From: JBFYTX01 sp963739515
GTDB lineage: Bacteria > Chloroflexota > Dehalococcoidia > Dehalococcoidales > RBG-16-60-22
Reading direction: 5' to 3'
Length of the DNA stretch: 32,774 nt
Assembly (NCBI GenBank): GCA_963739515.1
Contig: CAVUAO010000001.1
Location: 1-32,774, forward strand
Every line of letters starts with the position of its first letter. The stretch's first letter is position 1. The notes below the pieces were generated by a model, which saw nothing but the letters and a program-made list of their open reading frames with translations, did no database searches and was not told the DNA's origin. Shown here piece by piece: positions 15,039 through 25,631 of this stretch. Made by a program: the position numbers and the translations under genes.

Positions 15039-15524
15039 ATGGGAAAAATTATCAGATACTCGTTGCTAACCTGCTTTATCGCCTATCTATTGGGGGCGAT
15101 AGCACTGTTTTTCTTTCAGGTCAGCGACCTGGGTTGGCACGGGATAGACGATGAAGCCGCCGGGTTCATCGCCAATATACTGACCCTGGGCTTTGCCGAT
15201 TATCCGGGGTGGGGAAATCTATGGTACCTGTCGGTGCTGGTGCCGTGGCTGGGCTCGTCGCTGGTGCTGGCGCTGTTTTTAACCTGGCGCGGCACGGATA
15301 AACAGCGGTGGCTGTGGGGCGGCCTCAGCGTAGCGATTTATTATATCGTCCGGCTGCTGGTCTTCGCCATCGGCAAGCTGATTGCGTTCTGGGGCAATAT
15401 CGACGTCCACCCCGGCGACCTCGCTTACGCGCTGCTGTTAATCTGGCCGGCGGGCGGCTTTTTGCTGGGCTGCCTCGCGTCGACAATTTCCGATACGATA
15501 ATAAAGTTCCCGGTGAAGAACTGA
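15039..15524 (+). CDS. predicted four-helix membrane protein, function unknown
   Basis: A 161-residue hydrophobic protein with about four membrane segments (about residues 8-28, 60-85, 93-118 and 128-150). The first loop carries acidic and aromatic residues (DLGWHGIDDEAAGF) and the second TLGFADYPGWGNLWY. No family signature is recognised. It starts 7 nt after the acetyltransferase gene and 24 nt before valS, so it belongs to the operon, but the context gives no role. Confidence 0.7.
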   Translation: MGKIIRYSLLTCFIAYLLGAIALFFFQVSDLGWHGIDDEAAGFIANILTLGFADYPGWGNLWYLSVLVPWLGSSLVLALFLTWRGTDKQRWLWGGLSVAIYYIVRLLVFAIGKLIAFWGNIDVHPGDLAYALLLIWPAGGFLLGCLASTISDTIIKFPVKN

Positions 15525-15548
15525 TTTTTACGCTAGAAAGAGGAATTC

Positions 15549-18215
15549 ATGACGGACCCCCCTGAAAAACAAGACGAAATGCCCAAGGCTTACGAGCCGG
15601 GCAAAGCCGAAGAGAAATGGTATAAGTTCTGGATGGAGAAGGGCTACTTCACGCCGAAAATCGACCGTCGGAAAAAGCCCTTCGTCATTATTCACCCCCC
15701 GACTAACGTCACCGGGGAATTACACCTGGGCACGGCCCTGACGGCGACGGTACAGGATATTATGATACGATGGCACCGCATGAAGGGAGAGCCGACCCTC
15801 TGGCTGCCCGGCCTCGACCATGCCGGCATCGCCACACAGTGGGTTGTCGAAAAATTACTGGCTAAAGAAGGGCTCACGCGCCAGCAGCTCGGCCGTGAAA
15901 AATTCCTGGAGAGGGTCTGGGACTGGGTAAAGACCTACCGACATACCATCATCGAACAGCATAAAAGGCTCGGCGCTTCCCTGGACTGGACGCGATTGCG
16001 CTTTACCATGGACGAGGGGGCGACGCGGGCGGTGCGCACTGTCTTTAAACGCCTTTATGACAAGGGGCTGATATATCGCGGGGTGCGTATCATCAACTGG
16101 TGTCCGCGCTGCGCCACTGCCCTTTCCGACCTCGAGGTAGAGCACCAGGATATTCAGGGTCATCTGTGGTACGTACGTTATCCCCTCGCGGGAGAAAAAG
16201 ACAAATATATCACCGTGGCCACGACGCGACCCGAAACGATACTCGGGGACACGGCGGTGGCGGTCAATCCCAAAGACAAACGCTATAAAGGGGTGGTGGG
16301 CAAAAAAGCCGTTTTGCCGGCGATAAACCGCGAGATTCCCATTATCGCCGACGAAGCGGTCAGCACGGAGTTCGGGACGGGGGCGGTCAAGATAACCCCC
16401 GCGCACGACCCGGTGGACTTCGAGGTGGCGCAAAGGCACGGGTTGCCCCTCATCAATATCCTCAACGCGGACGTCACCATGAACGAGAACGCCGGGCCAT
16501 ATAAGGGTATGGACCGCGACGCATGCCGCCTGGCCATCATCGCCGACCTGGAGAAAGCCGGGCTTCTCGTTAAAGTGGAGCCGTATATGCACGCCGTCGG
16601 CCACTGCGACCGCTGCCATACAATCGTCGAGCCGATTGCCAGCCGGCAATGGTTCGTAAAAATCGAGCCCCTGGCCAAGCCGGCTATTGAGGTCGTTAAA
16701 AACGGCCGCATTAAAATCCTGCCGGAACGCTTCACCAAGGTCTACCTCAACTGGATGGAGAACATCCGCGACTGGTGTATCAGCCGGCAGCTCTGGTGGG
16801 GGCACCGCATACCCATCTGGTACTGCGGCCAGTGCGGCGAACTCACGGTGGCGGTGGAAACGCCGACCGCCTGCGCCGGATGCGGCTCGGGGGATATCAA
16901 GCAGGACGAGGATACGCTGGACACATGGTTCAGCTCCGCCTTATGGCCGCACTCGACGCTGGGCTGGCCGGACGACACGGAGGACCTGCGCTACTTCTAT
17001 CCGACCACGGTGCTGGAGACCGGCTACGACATCATCTTCTTCTGGGTAGCCAGAATGGTGATGATGGGACTGGAAGACACCGGGGACATCCCTTTTCACA
17101 CCATCTACCTGCACGGCCTGATACGCGACGAAAAGGGCGTGAAAATGAGCAAGACCAGGGGTAACGTGGTCGACCCGCTGGAGGTAATAAAGAGCTACGG
17201 CACGGACGCCCTTCGGCTCGCTTTAACCTCCGGCACGTCGCCCGGCAACGACTCGCGCTTGTCCGTGGAAAAAATGGAGGCCAGTCGCAACTTCGCCAAT
17301 AAGCTCTGGAACGCCACGCGCTTCGTTATCCGCAGTCTGGAAACAGGCGGGGCTAAAATAACGGAAAAAGCGGGCAAGCTTGCCACGGAAGATAACTGGA
17401 TACTCTCCAGGCTCAACCGCACCATCGCCGGCGTGACCGGTCTCATGGAAGACTACCAGTTCGGCGAGGCGCAGCGGCAGATTCACGATTTCCTCTGGGG
17501 GGAATATTGCGACTGGTATATCGAGCTGGTCAAGATAAGATTACAGGCCGGCGATAACTCGCCCCTGCCGGTGCTGGCGCAGGTGCTGGAAATATCTTTA
17601 CGCCTGCTCCACCCGTATATGCCGTTCCTCACCGAAGAGCTCTGGCAGCACCTGAAAAAGAGCCTGAAAGGGATAAAAGGCGAGTCCATCATGATAGCGA
17701 AGTACCCCGAGGCGGACGAAAAAGCCTTCGACGCGGCGGCCGAGAAAGAAATCGAAGCCGTTACCGGGATAATACGCGCCATCCGCAACGTGCGCGCCGA
17801 GTACAAAGTGGAAAGCACGCGCTGGATTGAAGCCAGGATATACACCGGAGACTCCCGGCAGACGCCAATCTCCCGTTATACCGAAGCCATCAAATCGCTG
17901 GCGAGGGCCAACCCCGTCAGCGTCATCAAAGGCGACGCTAAAGAGAAAGCCGGTGACAGCACCCTGGTGCTCTCGCTGGCAGAGGCGACCATCGTCATTC
18001 CTATGGCCAGCATGTTCGATACGGCCGAGGAGAGAAAAAAGCTGGAAAAAGAGCTGGAGCAGACCCGGACGGAGGTCAACCAGCTCGAAGCCCGGCTGCA
18101 GGACCAGGCTTTCCTGACCAAAGCCCCTGCGGCGGTCGTTGAAAAGGAGCAACAAAGACTCTATACTCTCAGTGAAAAACTGGAGAAGTTGCAGCAGCAG
18201 AGCTCCAGACTATAG
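15549..18215 (+). CDS. valS: valyl-tRNA synthetase
   Basis: Charges tRNA-Val, class I synthetase, 888 residues, normal for bacteria. The Rossmann core starts with PPTNVTGELHLGTAL; the HIGH-type signature is HLGT at 59-62, with Thr62 where His is usual. The editing domain lies at about 190-340, with TTRPETILGDTAVAV and the later EFGTGAVKITPAHDP. The second signature KMSKT is at 532-536. A cysteine pair set (CGQCG, CAGCG near 420-445) forms a zinc-binding insert. The C-terminal 70 residues form the ValS coiled-coil arm, with heptads from about 820 to 885. A GAGGAAT site lies 8 nt upstream of ATG. It is the sixth gene of the operon starting at 11082. Confidence 0.97.
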   Translation: MTDPPEKQDEMPKAYEPGKAEEKWYKFWMEKGYFTPKIDRRKKPFVIIHPPTNVTGELHLGTALTATVQDIMIRWHRMKGEPTLWLPGLDHAGIATQWVVEKLLAKEGLTRQQLGREKFLERVWDWVKTYRHTIIEQHKRLGASLDWTRLRFTMDEGATRAVRTVFKRLYDKGLIYRGVRIINWCPRCATALSDLEVEHQDIQGHLWYVRYPLAGEKDKYITVATTRPETILGDTAVAVNPKDKRYKGVVGKKAVLPAINREIPIIADEAVSTEFGTGAVKITPAHDPVDFEVAQRHGLPLINILNADVTMNENAGPYKGMDRDACRLAIIADLEKAGLLVKVEPYMHAVGHCDRCHTIVEPIASRQWFVKIEPLAKPAIEVVKNGRIKILPERFTKVYLNWMENIRDWCISRQLWWGHRIPIWYCGQCGELTVAVETPTACAGCGSGDIKQDEDTLDTWFSSALWPHSTLGWPDDTEDLRYFYPTTVLETGYDIIFFWVARMVMMGLEDTGDIPFHTIYLHGLIRDEKGVKMSKTRGNVVDPLEVIKSYGTDALRLALTSGTSPGNDSRLSVEKMEASRNFANKLWNATRFVIRSLETGGAKITEKAGKLATEDNWILSRLNRTIAGVTGLMEDYQFGEAQRQIHDFLWGEYCDWYIELVKIRLQAGDNSPLPVLAQVLEISLRLLHPYMPFLTEELWQHLKKSLKGIKGESIMIAKYPEADEKAFDAAAEKEIEAVTGIIRAIRNVRAEYKVESTRWIEARIYTGDSRQTPISRYTEAIKSLARANPVSVIKGDAKEKAGDSTLVLSLAEATIVIPMASMFDTAEERKKLEKELEQTRTEVNQLEARLQDQAFLTKAPAAVVEKEQQRLYTLSEKLEKLQQQSSRL

Positions 18216-18226
18216 GAGGTGCGACC

Positions 18227-18703
18227 ATGTTCTCGAGAGTAATGGTCCCCCTGGATGGTTCCAAGGTGGGCGAGGCGGCCCTGCCGGTTATCGGACAACT
18301 CGTGGATAAACTTGCTCCCGGGACAAAGGTCGAGGTAATCCTCATCGGGGTAATTACGATGCTGCGGCACTGGGTAGTGGTGGGGGAGGCCAGCGCTCCG
18401 GTCTCCTATACTGGAGAAGAGCTCAAGCTCATTAAAGAAAGAGTCGCCGACTACCTTAATAAGACGGGCGAAACGCTCAAGCAAAAGGGCGTCAGCGTCA
18501 GCACCATCGTCAGCAGCGGCAACGCCGCCGACGAAATCCTTAAAGCCGCCGACGAAGCCAAGGTGGACTTAATCGCCATGTCGACCCACGGGAGGTCAGG
18601 ACTCAGGCGGCTGGCGTTCGGGAGCATTACCGATAAAGTCCTGCACCGCTCGCACGTGCCCGTCCTCATGGTGAGGGCTGCCGAGGGAACCATCAACGAA
18701 TAA
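18227..18703 (+). CDS. universal stress protein, UspA family
   Basis: Single-domain Usp protein, 158 residues. The N-terminal strand VMVPLDGS holds the conserved Asp, and near the C-terminus STHGRSGLRRLAFGSITDKV gives the GxxGx9G(S/T) ATP-binding pattern, so nucleotide binding is likely. The segment ILIGVITMLRHWVVVGE (about 38-54) is more hydrophobic than usual. It sits 11 nt after valS with a strong AGGAGGT, and is the last gene of the operon, close to the convergent end of the secA cluster (21 nt). Confidence 0.92.
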   Translation: MFSRVMVPLDGSKVGEAALPVIGQLVDKLAPGTKVEVILIGVITMLRHWVVVGEASAPVSYTGEELKLIKERVADYLNKTGETLKQKGVSVSTIVSSGNAADEILKAADEAKVDLIAMSTHGRSGLRRLAFGSITDKVLHRSHVPVLMVRAAEGTINE

Positions 18704-18724
18704 AGTTGAAATTGTCGGCCTTGA

Positions 18725-19465
18725 TTAGACGCTTCCGTTAGGGGCGAAATCGGCGGCCAGCACTTTGAAAAAGCCCTTTTTCTGCCATTGACGCTTGAGG
18801 TATTCCAGCCCTTTCCTCGTGTCGCTGGCGATACGGGCTTTTTCCGATTCTTTAAGGCGATATTTAAAAAGCCAGTAGGTGAACTCCTTGAGTTCGCTGA
18901 GGCTGATGGAAGCGGTTTGAGGATAGCCTTTTTCCTGCCGGAACCGCGCTAAGAGAGATTCCCTGGCGGCATTATATATCCGGCGATATGCCTCCTCCGA
19001 GGAATCGGTCTTGGTCCTTAAGCCCCCCACCCGCCTCTCTTTGTCGATTTCCTCCTGCACGGCCAGGAGCAGGGCTTCCTCGATGGTGACGCCGTAAAAG
19101 TAGTTGAGGTACTGGCGGTACTTCTTGTCCCCGATGAGCTTATTGACTTCCCCGGCGCCCAGCTCCAGAGGGGGCACGCCGCGAAACAGGAGGTTATTCT
19201 TTTCATCTTCCGGCAGGAGGTCGTCCACCGTCCCGCAAAGTCGCTCCGCCAGCAAAAGCCAGTCGAAAGCTTCGCCGTCGATAAGGTAGCGGTAGGCGCG
19301 GCCGTCGTGGACTTCCTCGGCGCTGGTCCAGAGTCCCATCGCGCCCAGCAGGGCCAGATACCAGTGTTTGCCGGAGGCGAGGGACTGTTTGAAATAGGCG
19401 ATGGCTTCGTTATCGCCGGCGAGGGCGGACTCCGGGGCAATAACGGGGTTATTTTGTTCGCTCAT
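18725..19465 (-). CDS. conserved-looking helical protein of unknown function
   Basis: A 246-residue soluble protein, predicted largely helical, with many Leu, Glu, Lys and aromatic residues. No catalytic motif is recognised. It begins MSEQNNPVIAPESALAGDNE, has a segment HWYLALLGAMGLWTSAEEV, and a charged C-terminal third (DTRKGLEYLKRQWQKKG). Its ATG overlaps the stop of the preceding PolX-like gene (ATGA), so it is translationally coupled to it and ends the secA cluster. A partner role for the small PolX-like domain is possible but unproven. Codon use and frame integrity support a real gene. Confidence 0.7.
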   Translation of the reverse strand: MSEQNNPVIAPESALAGDNEAIAYFKQSLASGKHWYLALLGAMGLWTSAEEVHDGRAYRYLIDGEAFDWLLLAERLCGTVDDLLPEDEKNNLLFRGVPPLELGAGEVNKLIGDKKYRQYLNYFYGVTIEEALLLAVQEEIDKERRVGGLRTKTDSSEEAYRRIYNAARESLLARFRQEKGYPQTASISLSELKEFTYWLFKYRLKESEKARIASDTRKGLEYLKRQWQKKGFFKVLAADFAPNGSV

Positions 19466-19761
19466 GCCGCACCTGGAAGGGGAACGGATGGTCCTTCCTT
19501 TAGGAAGGACGCCTTGAGCTTTTCGTGGAAAGCGAGTCGGCCGGTGGCGACTATCTCGGTAAGCTTTTTCTGGATAGCTTCCCCGGCGCCGGGGATTTCT
19601 TTAAGTCGGCCTTCGGCAGCCAGTCTGGCGACCGGCTCATCAAGCTCAGCAATAGAGCGGGCGACCTTCTCATAAGCCCGGATTTTAAAGATATTTTCCT
19701 TCTTCAATCTGAGTAATGCGGCGATGTCGGTAAAGATAAGGGAGATTTCAGCATTGGTCAT
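19462..19761 (-). CDS. stand-alone PolX N-terminal (8-kDa, helix-hairpin-helix) domain protein
   Basis: A 99-residue protein resembling the 8-kDa N-terminal domain of family X DNA polymerases: IFTDIAALLRLKKENIFKIRAYEKVARSI is the classic start, followed by IPGAGEAIQKKLTEIVATG, a helix-hairpin-helix. In polymerase beta this domain binds gapped DNA and holds the dRP-lyase Lys. Here the palm, fingers and thumb are absent, and the frame stops after the domain with a short Pro/Gly tail. The following gene does not carry them. It starts 2 nt after the secA stop and overlaps the next gene by four bases. The function as a free domain is not known to me; DNA binding is the inference. Confidence 0.8.
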   Translation of the reverse strand: MTNAEISLIFTDIAALLRLKKENIFKIRAYEKVARSIAELDEPVARLAAEGRLKEIPGAGEAIQKKLTEIVATGRLAFHEKLKASFLKEGPSVPLPGAA

Positions 19762-19763
19762 GG

Positions 19764-22688
<2,925 letters not shown>

Positions 22689-22689
22689 G

Positions 22690-22914
22690 TTATTTCTCGC
22701 TTACAATCAATTCTCTGGCGGCGTCAGCCATCGAGGCGGGCACCATCACCTTTACCTCCGCCATGCCATCCATCGTAAAAACGTGTATCGACGGCGCGGC
22801 GTTGGACTTTAAATAACACGGAATATCGAAGCCCTCGAGCAGGCTCTTGATGACCTGCGCCTCCATGCCGTTACGGGCAAAGTAGACTTCGACCAGCTCT
22901 TCATCCCTGCTCAA
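22690..22914 (-). CDS. DUF2007-like small protein
   Basis: A 74-residue protein with the pattern of DUF2007: ELVEVYFARNGMEAQVIKSLLEG, then an interior strand with IPCYLKSN, and the end VKVMVPASMADAARELI. This looks like the fold of PII-type or ferredoxin-like small signalling domains; the family is annotated as putative signal-transducing, with no proven role. The start overlaps the 3' end of prs by 14 nt, and the stop is one base before the secA start, so all three are co-translated. Confidence 0.75.
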   Translation of the reverse strand: MSRDEELVEVYFARNGMEAQVIKSLLEGFDIPCYLKSNAAPSIHVFTMDGMAEVKVMVPASMADAARELIVSEK

Positions 22915-23845
22915 ACATTGCCCCCACCGACTGCCCGGTATGAATGCGCCGGATGGCTTCTCCCAGCAGCGGGGCGATGGGCAGAACGGTAATTTTATCG
23001 ATTTTCTTATGCGCCGGGACGGGAATGGTGTCCGTCACGACGACCTCTTTGACCCGGCACCCGGCGATGCGTGCTACCGCCGGACCGGACAGGACGGGGT
23101 GGGTGGCGCAGGCATAGACTTCCGTGGCGCCCCTTTCCATCATGACGTCGACGACGCCCACCAGGGAGCCGGCGGTGTCTATCTCCTCATCGACGATAAG
23201 GGCCACCTTGCCCTTGACGTCGCCGATGACGGTCAGCGTCTCGGTGTGGTCGTCGTTGCCGATCCGCCTCTTTTCCATGATAGCCAGGGGGCATTCCATG
23301 CGGGCGGCGATGTCCCTCGCCTGCTTGGTAATGCCGAAATCCATGGCGACGACCACCGGGTCCCGGAATTTCTTCTTCATAAAATAATCGCTCAAAACGT
23401 AAAAAGCGGTCAGTTCATCGACGGGGATGTTAAAGAAGCCCTGGATCTGGGCTTTATGGAGGTCGACGGTTAGCAGGCGGCTGGCGCCCGCGACGGTCAG
23501 CAGGTCGGCCACGAGCCGGGCGGTAATGGGGACGCGGGGCTGGTCTTTCTTATCGCTGCGGCCGTAAGCGTAATAAGGCATCACGGCGGTAATGCGCTTG
23601 GCGGAAGCCCGCTTCATGGCGTCAATCATGATGAGCAGCTCCATGAGATGGCTGTTGACCGGGGAGGAGATAGGCTGGACGATAAACACGTCCCGCTCCC
23701 TGACATTCTCCAGGATGCGAACAAAGGTGTTCTCGTTGCTGAACTCCATGACCTCGCAGTTGCCCAGGGGTTGCCCCAGATATTCGGCGATGTCTTTGGC
23801 CAGGGCCGGGTGGGCGTTGCCGCTGAATACCTTTAGTTCATCCAT
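22901..23845 (-). CDS. prs: ribose-phosphate pyrophosphokinase (PRPP synthase)
   Basis: Makes PRPP from ribose 5-phosphate and ATP for nucleotide, His and Trp synthesis, 314 residues, normal. Motifs: FSNENTFVRI near the N-terminus, PYYAYGRSDKK at 90-100 (ATP-binding region), DLHKAQIQGFFNIPVD with His130, and the PRPP loop VDEEIDTAGSL at 218-228. The part that is usually DxGGxxRA reads DFGITKQAR (169-177), so the enzyme belongs to a divergent branch. It opens the secA operon and has an extended -10 promoter upstream. A GAGGAG site lies about 10 nt before ATG. Confidence 0.92.
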   Translation of the reverse strand: MDELKVFSGNAHPALAKDIAEYLGQPLGNCEVMEFSNENTFVRILENVRERDVFIVQPISSPVNSHLMELLIMIDAMKRASAKRITAVMPYYAYGRSDKKDQPRVPITARLVADLLTVAGASRLLTVDLHKAQIQGFFNIPVDELTAFYVLSDYFMKKKFRDPVVVAMDFGITKQARDIAARMECPLAIMEKRRIGNDDHTETLTVIGDVKGKVALIVDEEIDTAGSLVGVVDVMMERGATEVYACATHPVLSGPAVARIAGCRVKEVVVTDTIPVPAHKKIDKITVLPIAPLLGEAIRRIHTGQSVGAMFEQG

Positions 23846-23886
23846 CAGTCACAATCTCCTCTCAAAATCGGCGTCTCCGCATATTT

Positions 23887-23895
23887 ATTATAGCA
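23887..23895 (-). promoter_or_regulatory. extended -10 promoter of the prs-secA operon
   Basis: On the minus strand TGC is followed by a perfect TATAAT (23887-23892), about 42 nt before the prs start. No good -35 lies at 16-18 nt. Confidence 0.55.
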
Positions 23896-24018
23896 CTATT
23901 ATTTATCAACCTCACCCCCTGCCGGGGGGATAAAAAATCCGCCTCCTCTATCCCCCCATGACGAAAGTAGGGGGAAGTAAAGAAGATTGAGGGAAAGAAA
24001 TTAAGACAAGCGGCGTAA

Positions 24019-24047
24019 TTGACAATCAGCTATAAAACGTGTAAAAT
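24019..24047 (+). promoter_or_regulatory. sigma70 promoter of the lipoprotein gene
   Basis: A perfect TTGACA (24019-24024), a 17-nt spacer and TAAAAT (24042-24047). The predicted leader is about 90 nt, ending in AAGGAG before the ATG. Confidence 0.75.
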
Positions 24048-24145
24048 TATGACAAAAGTCCCATTAAAATACAATCAATCTGAAGCCATGCCATTTATCC
24101 AACGATAACAAAGCTATTTCGATTCTGCAAAGGAGTGAAGGAAAT

Positions 24146-24943
24146 ATGAAAAACAGGTTTTTATTAGTCGGGCTGTGTCTTCTTGTATTAACGCTAATAC
24201 TGGTATCAGCCTGCGGAGGCGGTAAATCAACGACGACCGTGACAGCCACCGCCACCAGTACCAAGACCGCTACGGCAACATCGACTAAAACAGCGACCGC
24301 GACTCAAACGGCAACGGCAACGGCAACTGCGACTAAGACGGCGACACCGACGGCGACCGCGACTAAGACGCCGACACCGACGCCGACGTCCGGCGGCGGG
24401 GCGGGGGGTTCTTTAAGTTCCATCCTGGGTCTGGGGGCGAACATCGTTTCCGTCAAGTACGACATGTCCATTACTGTCCCCGGGACGGGAACAATCGTAT
24501 CCACGATATGGGAAAAACAGCATAAGATGAAAGAAGAAATGACCATGCAAGGGGTTCACACCATCATCCTATTCGATATGGATGCAGGAATCATGTATAC
24601 CTACATGCCGGACCAGAATATGGCGACGAAAATGATGCTGAATACGGGCGCGGTGCCCGAGGGCGCTTCGGAAGACCCGAACTCCATTCTGCAATATAAT
24701 CCGCAAATCGTAGGCACGGAATCTATCGACGGGAAATCATGCACGGTCATTACATGGGATATTCCGGAGACCGGCACCATGAAGGAATGGGTCTGGACGG
24801 ACAAGGGCTTCCCCCTCAAGATAGAGACAACGACCAGCGAAGGGACCACCACCATCGAGTTTACGAATATAGATTTTTCCAATATTCCCGATAGCGCGTT
24901 CGAGCTGCCGTCAGGAGTAATAATAACAACAGTCGGAGTGTAG
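24146..24943 (+). CDS. secreted lipoprotein with Thr/Ala-rich linker
   Basis: A lipoprotein of 265 residues. The signal peptide has a hydrophobic core and lipobox VSAC, with Cys23 lipidated. A linker of about 55 residues (28-82), almost only Thr, Ala, Lys and Pro, follows and is probably an extended, possibly glycosylated spacer. The remaining domain (about 85-265) is rich in beta strands, with SVKYDMSITV, a methionine-rich patch (MKEEMTMQG, MYTYMPDQNMATKMML) and a C-terminal KIETTTSEGTTTIEFTNIDF, which resembles LolA/RseB- or DUF4412-like proteins by order of strands only. No ligand is known. It is monocistronic with its own promoter and terminator. Confidence 0.85.
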   Translation: MKNRFLLVGLCLLVLTLILVSACGGGKSTTTVTATATSTKTATATSTKTATATQTATATATATKTATPTATATKTPTPTPTSGGGAGGSLSSILGLGANIVSVKYDMSITVPGTGTIVSTIWEKQHKMKEEMTMQGVHTIILFDMDAGIMYTYMPDQNMATKMMLNTGAVPEGASEDPNSILQYNPQIVGTESIDGKSCTVITWDIPETGTMKEWVWTDKGFPLKIETTTSEGTTTIEFTNIDFSNIPDSAFELPSGVIITTVGV

Positions 24944-24978
24944 ACCGGCAGACCAATACTGACTAAAACCGGGCATTC

Positions 24979-25016
24979 AAGGGGAGCGGAGATAAAAGCC
25001 GCTCCCCTTACTTTTT
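24979..25016 (+). terminator. terminator of the lipoprotein gene
   Basis: An 11-bp perfect stem AAGGGGAGCGG (24979-24989) / CCGCTCCCCTT (24999-25009) with a 9-nt loop is followed by CTTTTT. Confidence 0.88.
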
Positions 25017-25035
25017 CCGAAGCCTGAAGGTAATA

Positions 25036-25112
25036 CAGGAAAGCTCGAAGGGGCTTACGCCCCTTCGAAAAAATATCCCCCTTCCCTTAGCAAGGGAAGG
25101 GGGCAGGGGGAT
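25036..25112. repeat. composite palindromic repeat, copy A
   Basis: Two perfect hairpins in a row: TCGAAGGGGC (25045-25054) / GCCCCTTCGA (25059-25068), then CCCCCTTCCCTT (25077-25088) / AAGGGAAGGGGG (25092-25103), ending in GGGGGATAGGTTC. A near-identical copy in the opposite orientation is at 26571-26652. Confidence 0.9.
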
Positions 25113-25130
25113 AGGTTCAATAAAAAAAGA

Positions 25131-25619
25131 CTAGAGGAGCATGTCTTTCAAGGTCTTGAGGTTGACCACATCCTCTTTGTTATAGTCGCAGAGCTTTTGC
25201 AGGGCGTCCAGGTCAAACGAATCCACGTATTTCCACCAGAGCCTTACAGCTTCCCAGCCGTTCATATCCGGGAGCTTTCGCGCGACTCCCAGCTGCTTTT
25301 CCACCCCTTTTAATCCGCCGTAAAGCCTTTTGCCCCAGCAATCGAACATCAGGTCGCGGTGGCGGAACGACGTCGTTAAATCTATGCCCAGCTGCGATTG
25401 GATGAAGGGTAAATCGAAGCGACTGCCGTTATAGGTGTAGAGCACGTCTACCCCTTGAAGCGCCTCGACGATAGCCTCGGCGGAAATGTCCCGGCCGACG
25501 AACTGAATGAACTCGGTCTCTTCCCCGCGGCACAGGAAAATGCCCACGACGGTGATTTCACTTGCCCCGTAAGCGAGGCCGGTAGTCTCGATATCCAGAT
25601 AGGCTTCGGTATGCGGCAT
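25131..25619 (-). CDS. RNase H-like 3'-5' exonuclease, YprB type
   Basis: Predicted nuclease of the RNase H-like (DEDD) class, 162 residues from the ATG at 25617-25619; a GTG twelve bases earlier is possible, but AGGTGAG then serves as the ribosome site of the ATG. Motif I is YLDIETTGL (Asp9, Glu11), motif II YTYNGSRFDLPFI and motif III CDYNKEDVVNL, so all four acidic ligands are present. YprB-like proteins carry this domain with or without extra TPR domains; here only the domain is present. It overlaps or abuts the end of the cysM gene upstream and probably shares its transcript. A role in DNA or RNA trimming is an inference. Confidence 0.85.
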   Translation of the reverse strand: MPHTEAYLDIETTGLAYGASEITVVGIFLCRGEETEFIQFVGRDISAEAIVEALQGVDVLYTYNGSRFDLPFIQSQLGIDLTTSFRHRDLMFDCWGKRLYGGLKGVEKQLGVARKLPDMNGWEAVRLWWKYVDSFDLDALQKLCDYNKEDVVNLKTLKDMLL

Positions 25620-25631
25620 GGGCCTGCTCAC

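Larger units (their letters stand above)
23846..24145. other. divergent intergenic region prs / lipoprotein
   Basis: A 300-bp gap with the promoter of prs on the left, a C/G-rich repeat relic (about 23910-23975, including CCCCC-TGCC-GGGGG at 23915-23928) and the promoter of the lipoprotein gene on the right. No gene is seen. Confidence 0.6.

Noticed and set aside
15855..16805. 316-residue open frame antisense to valS
   Set aside because: It lies wholly within conserved valS, with no ribosome site or family resemblance.
18704..18724. Terminator between usp and the convergent helical-protein gene
   Set aside because: The 21-bp gap has no inverted repeat or T-run.
24979..25016. Riboswitch or small RNA after the lipoprotein gene
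   Set aside because: A single simple hairpin plus T-run explains it as a terminator.
25036..25112. Rho-independent terminator
   Set aside because: The hairpins are strong but no T-run follows on either strand, and the same element recurs in inverted copy; it is better described as a repeat.
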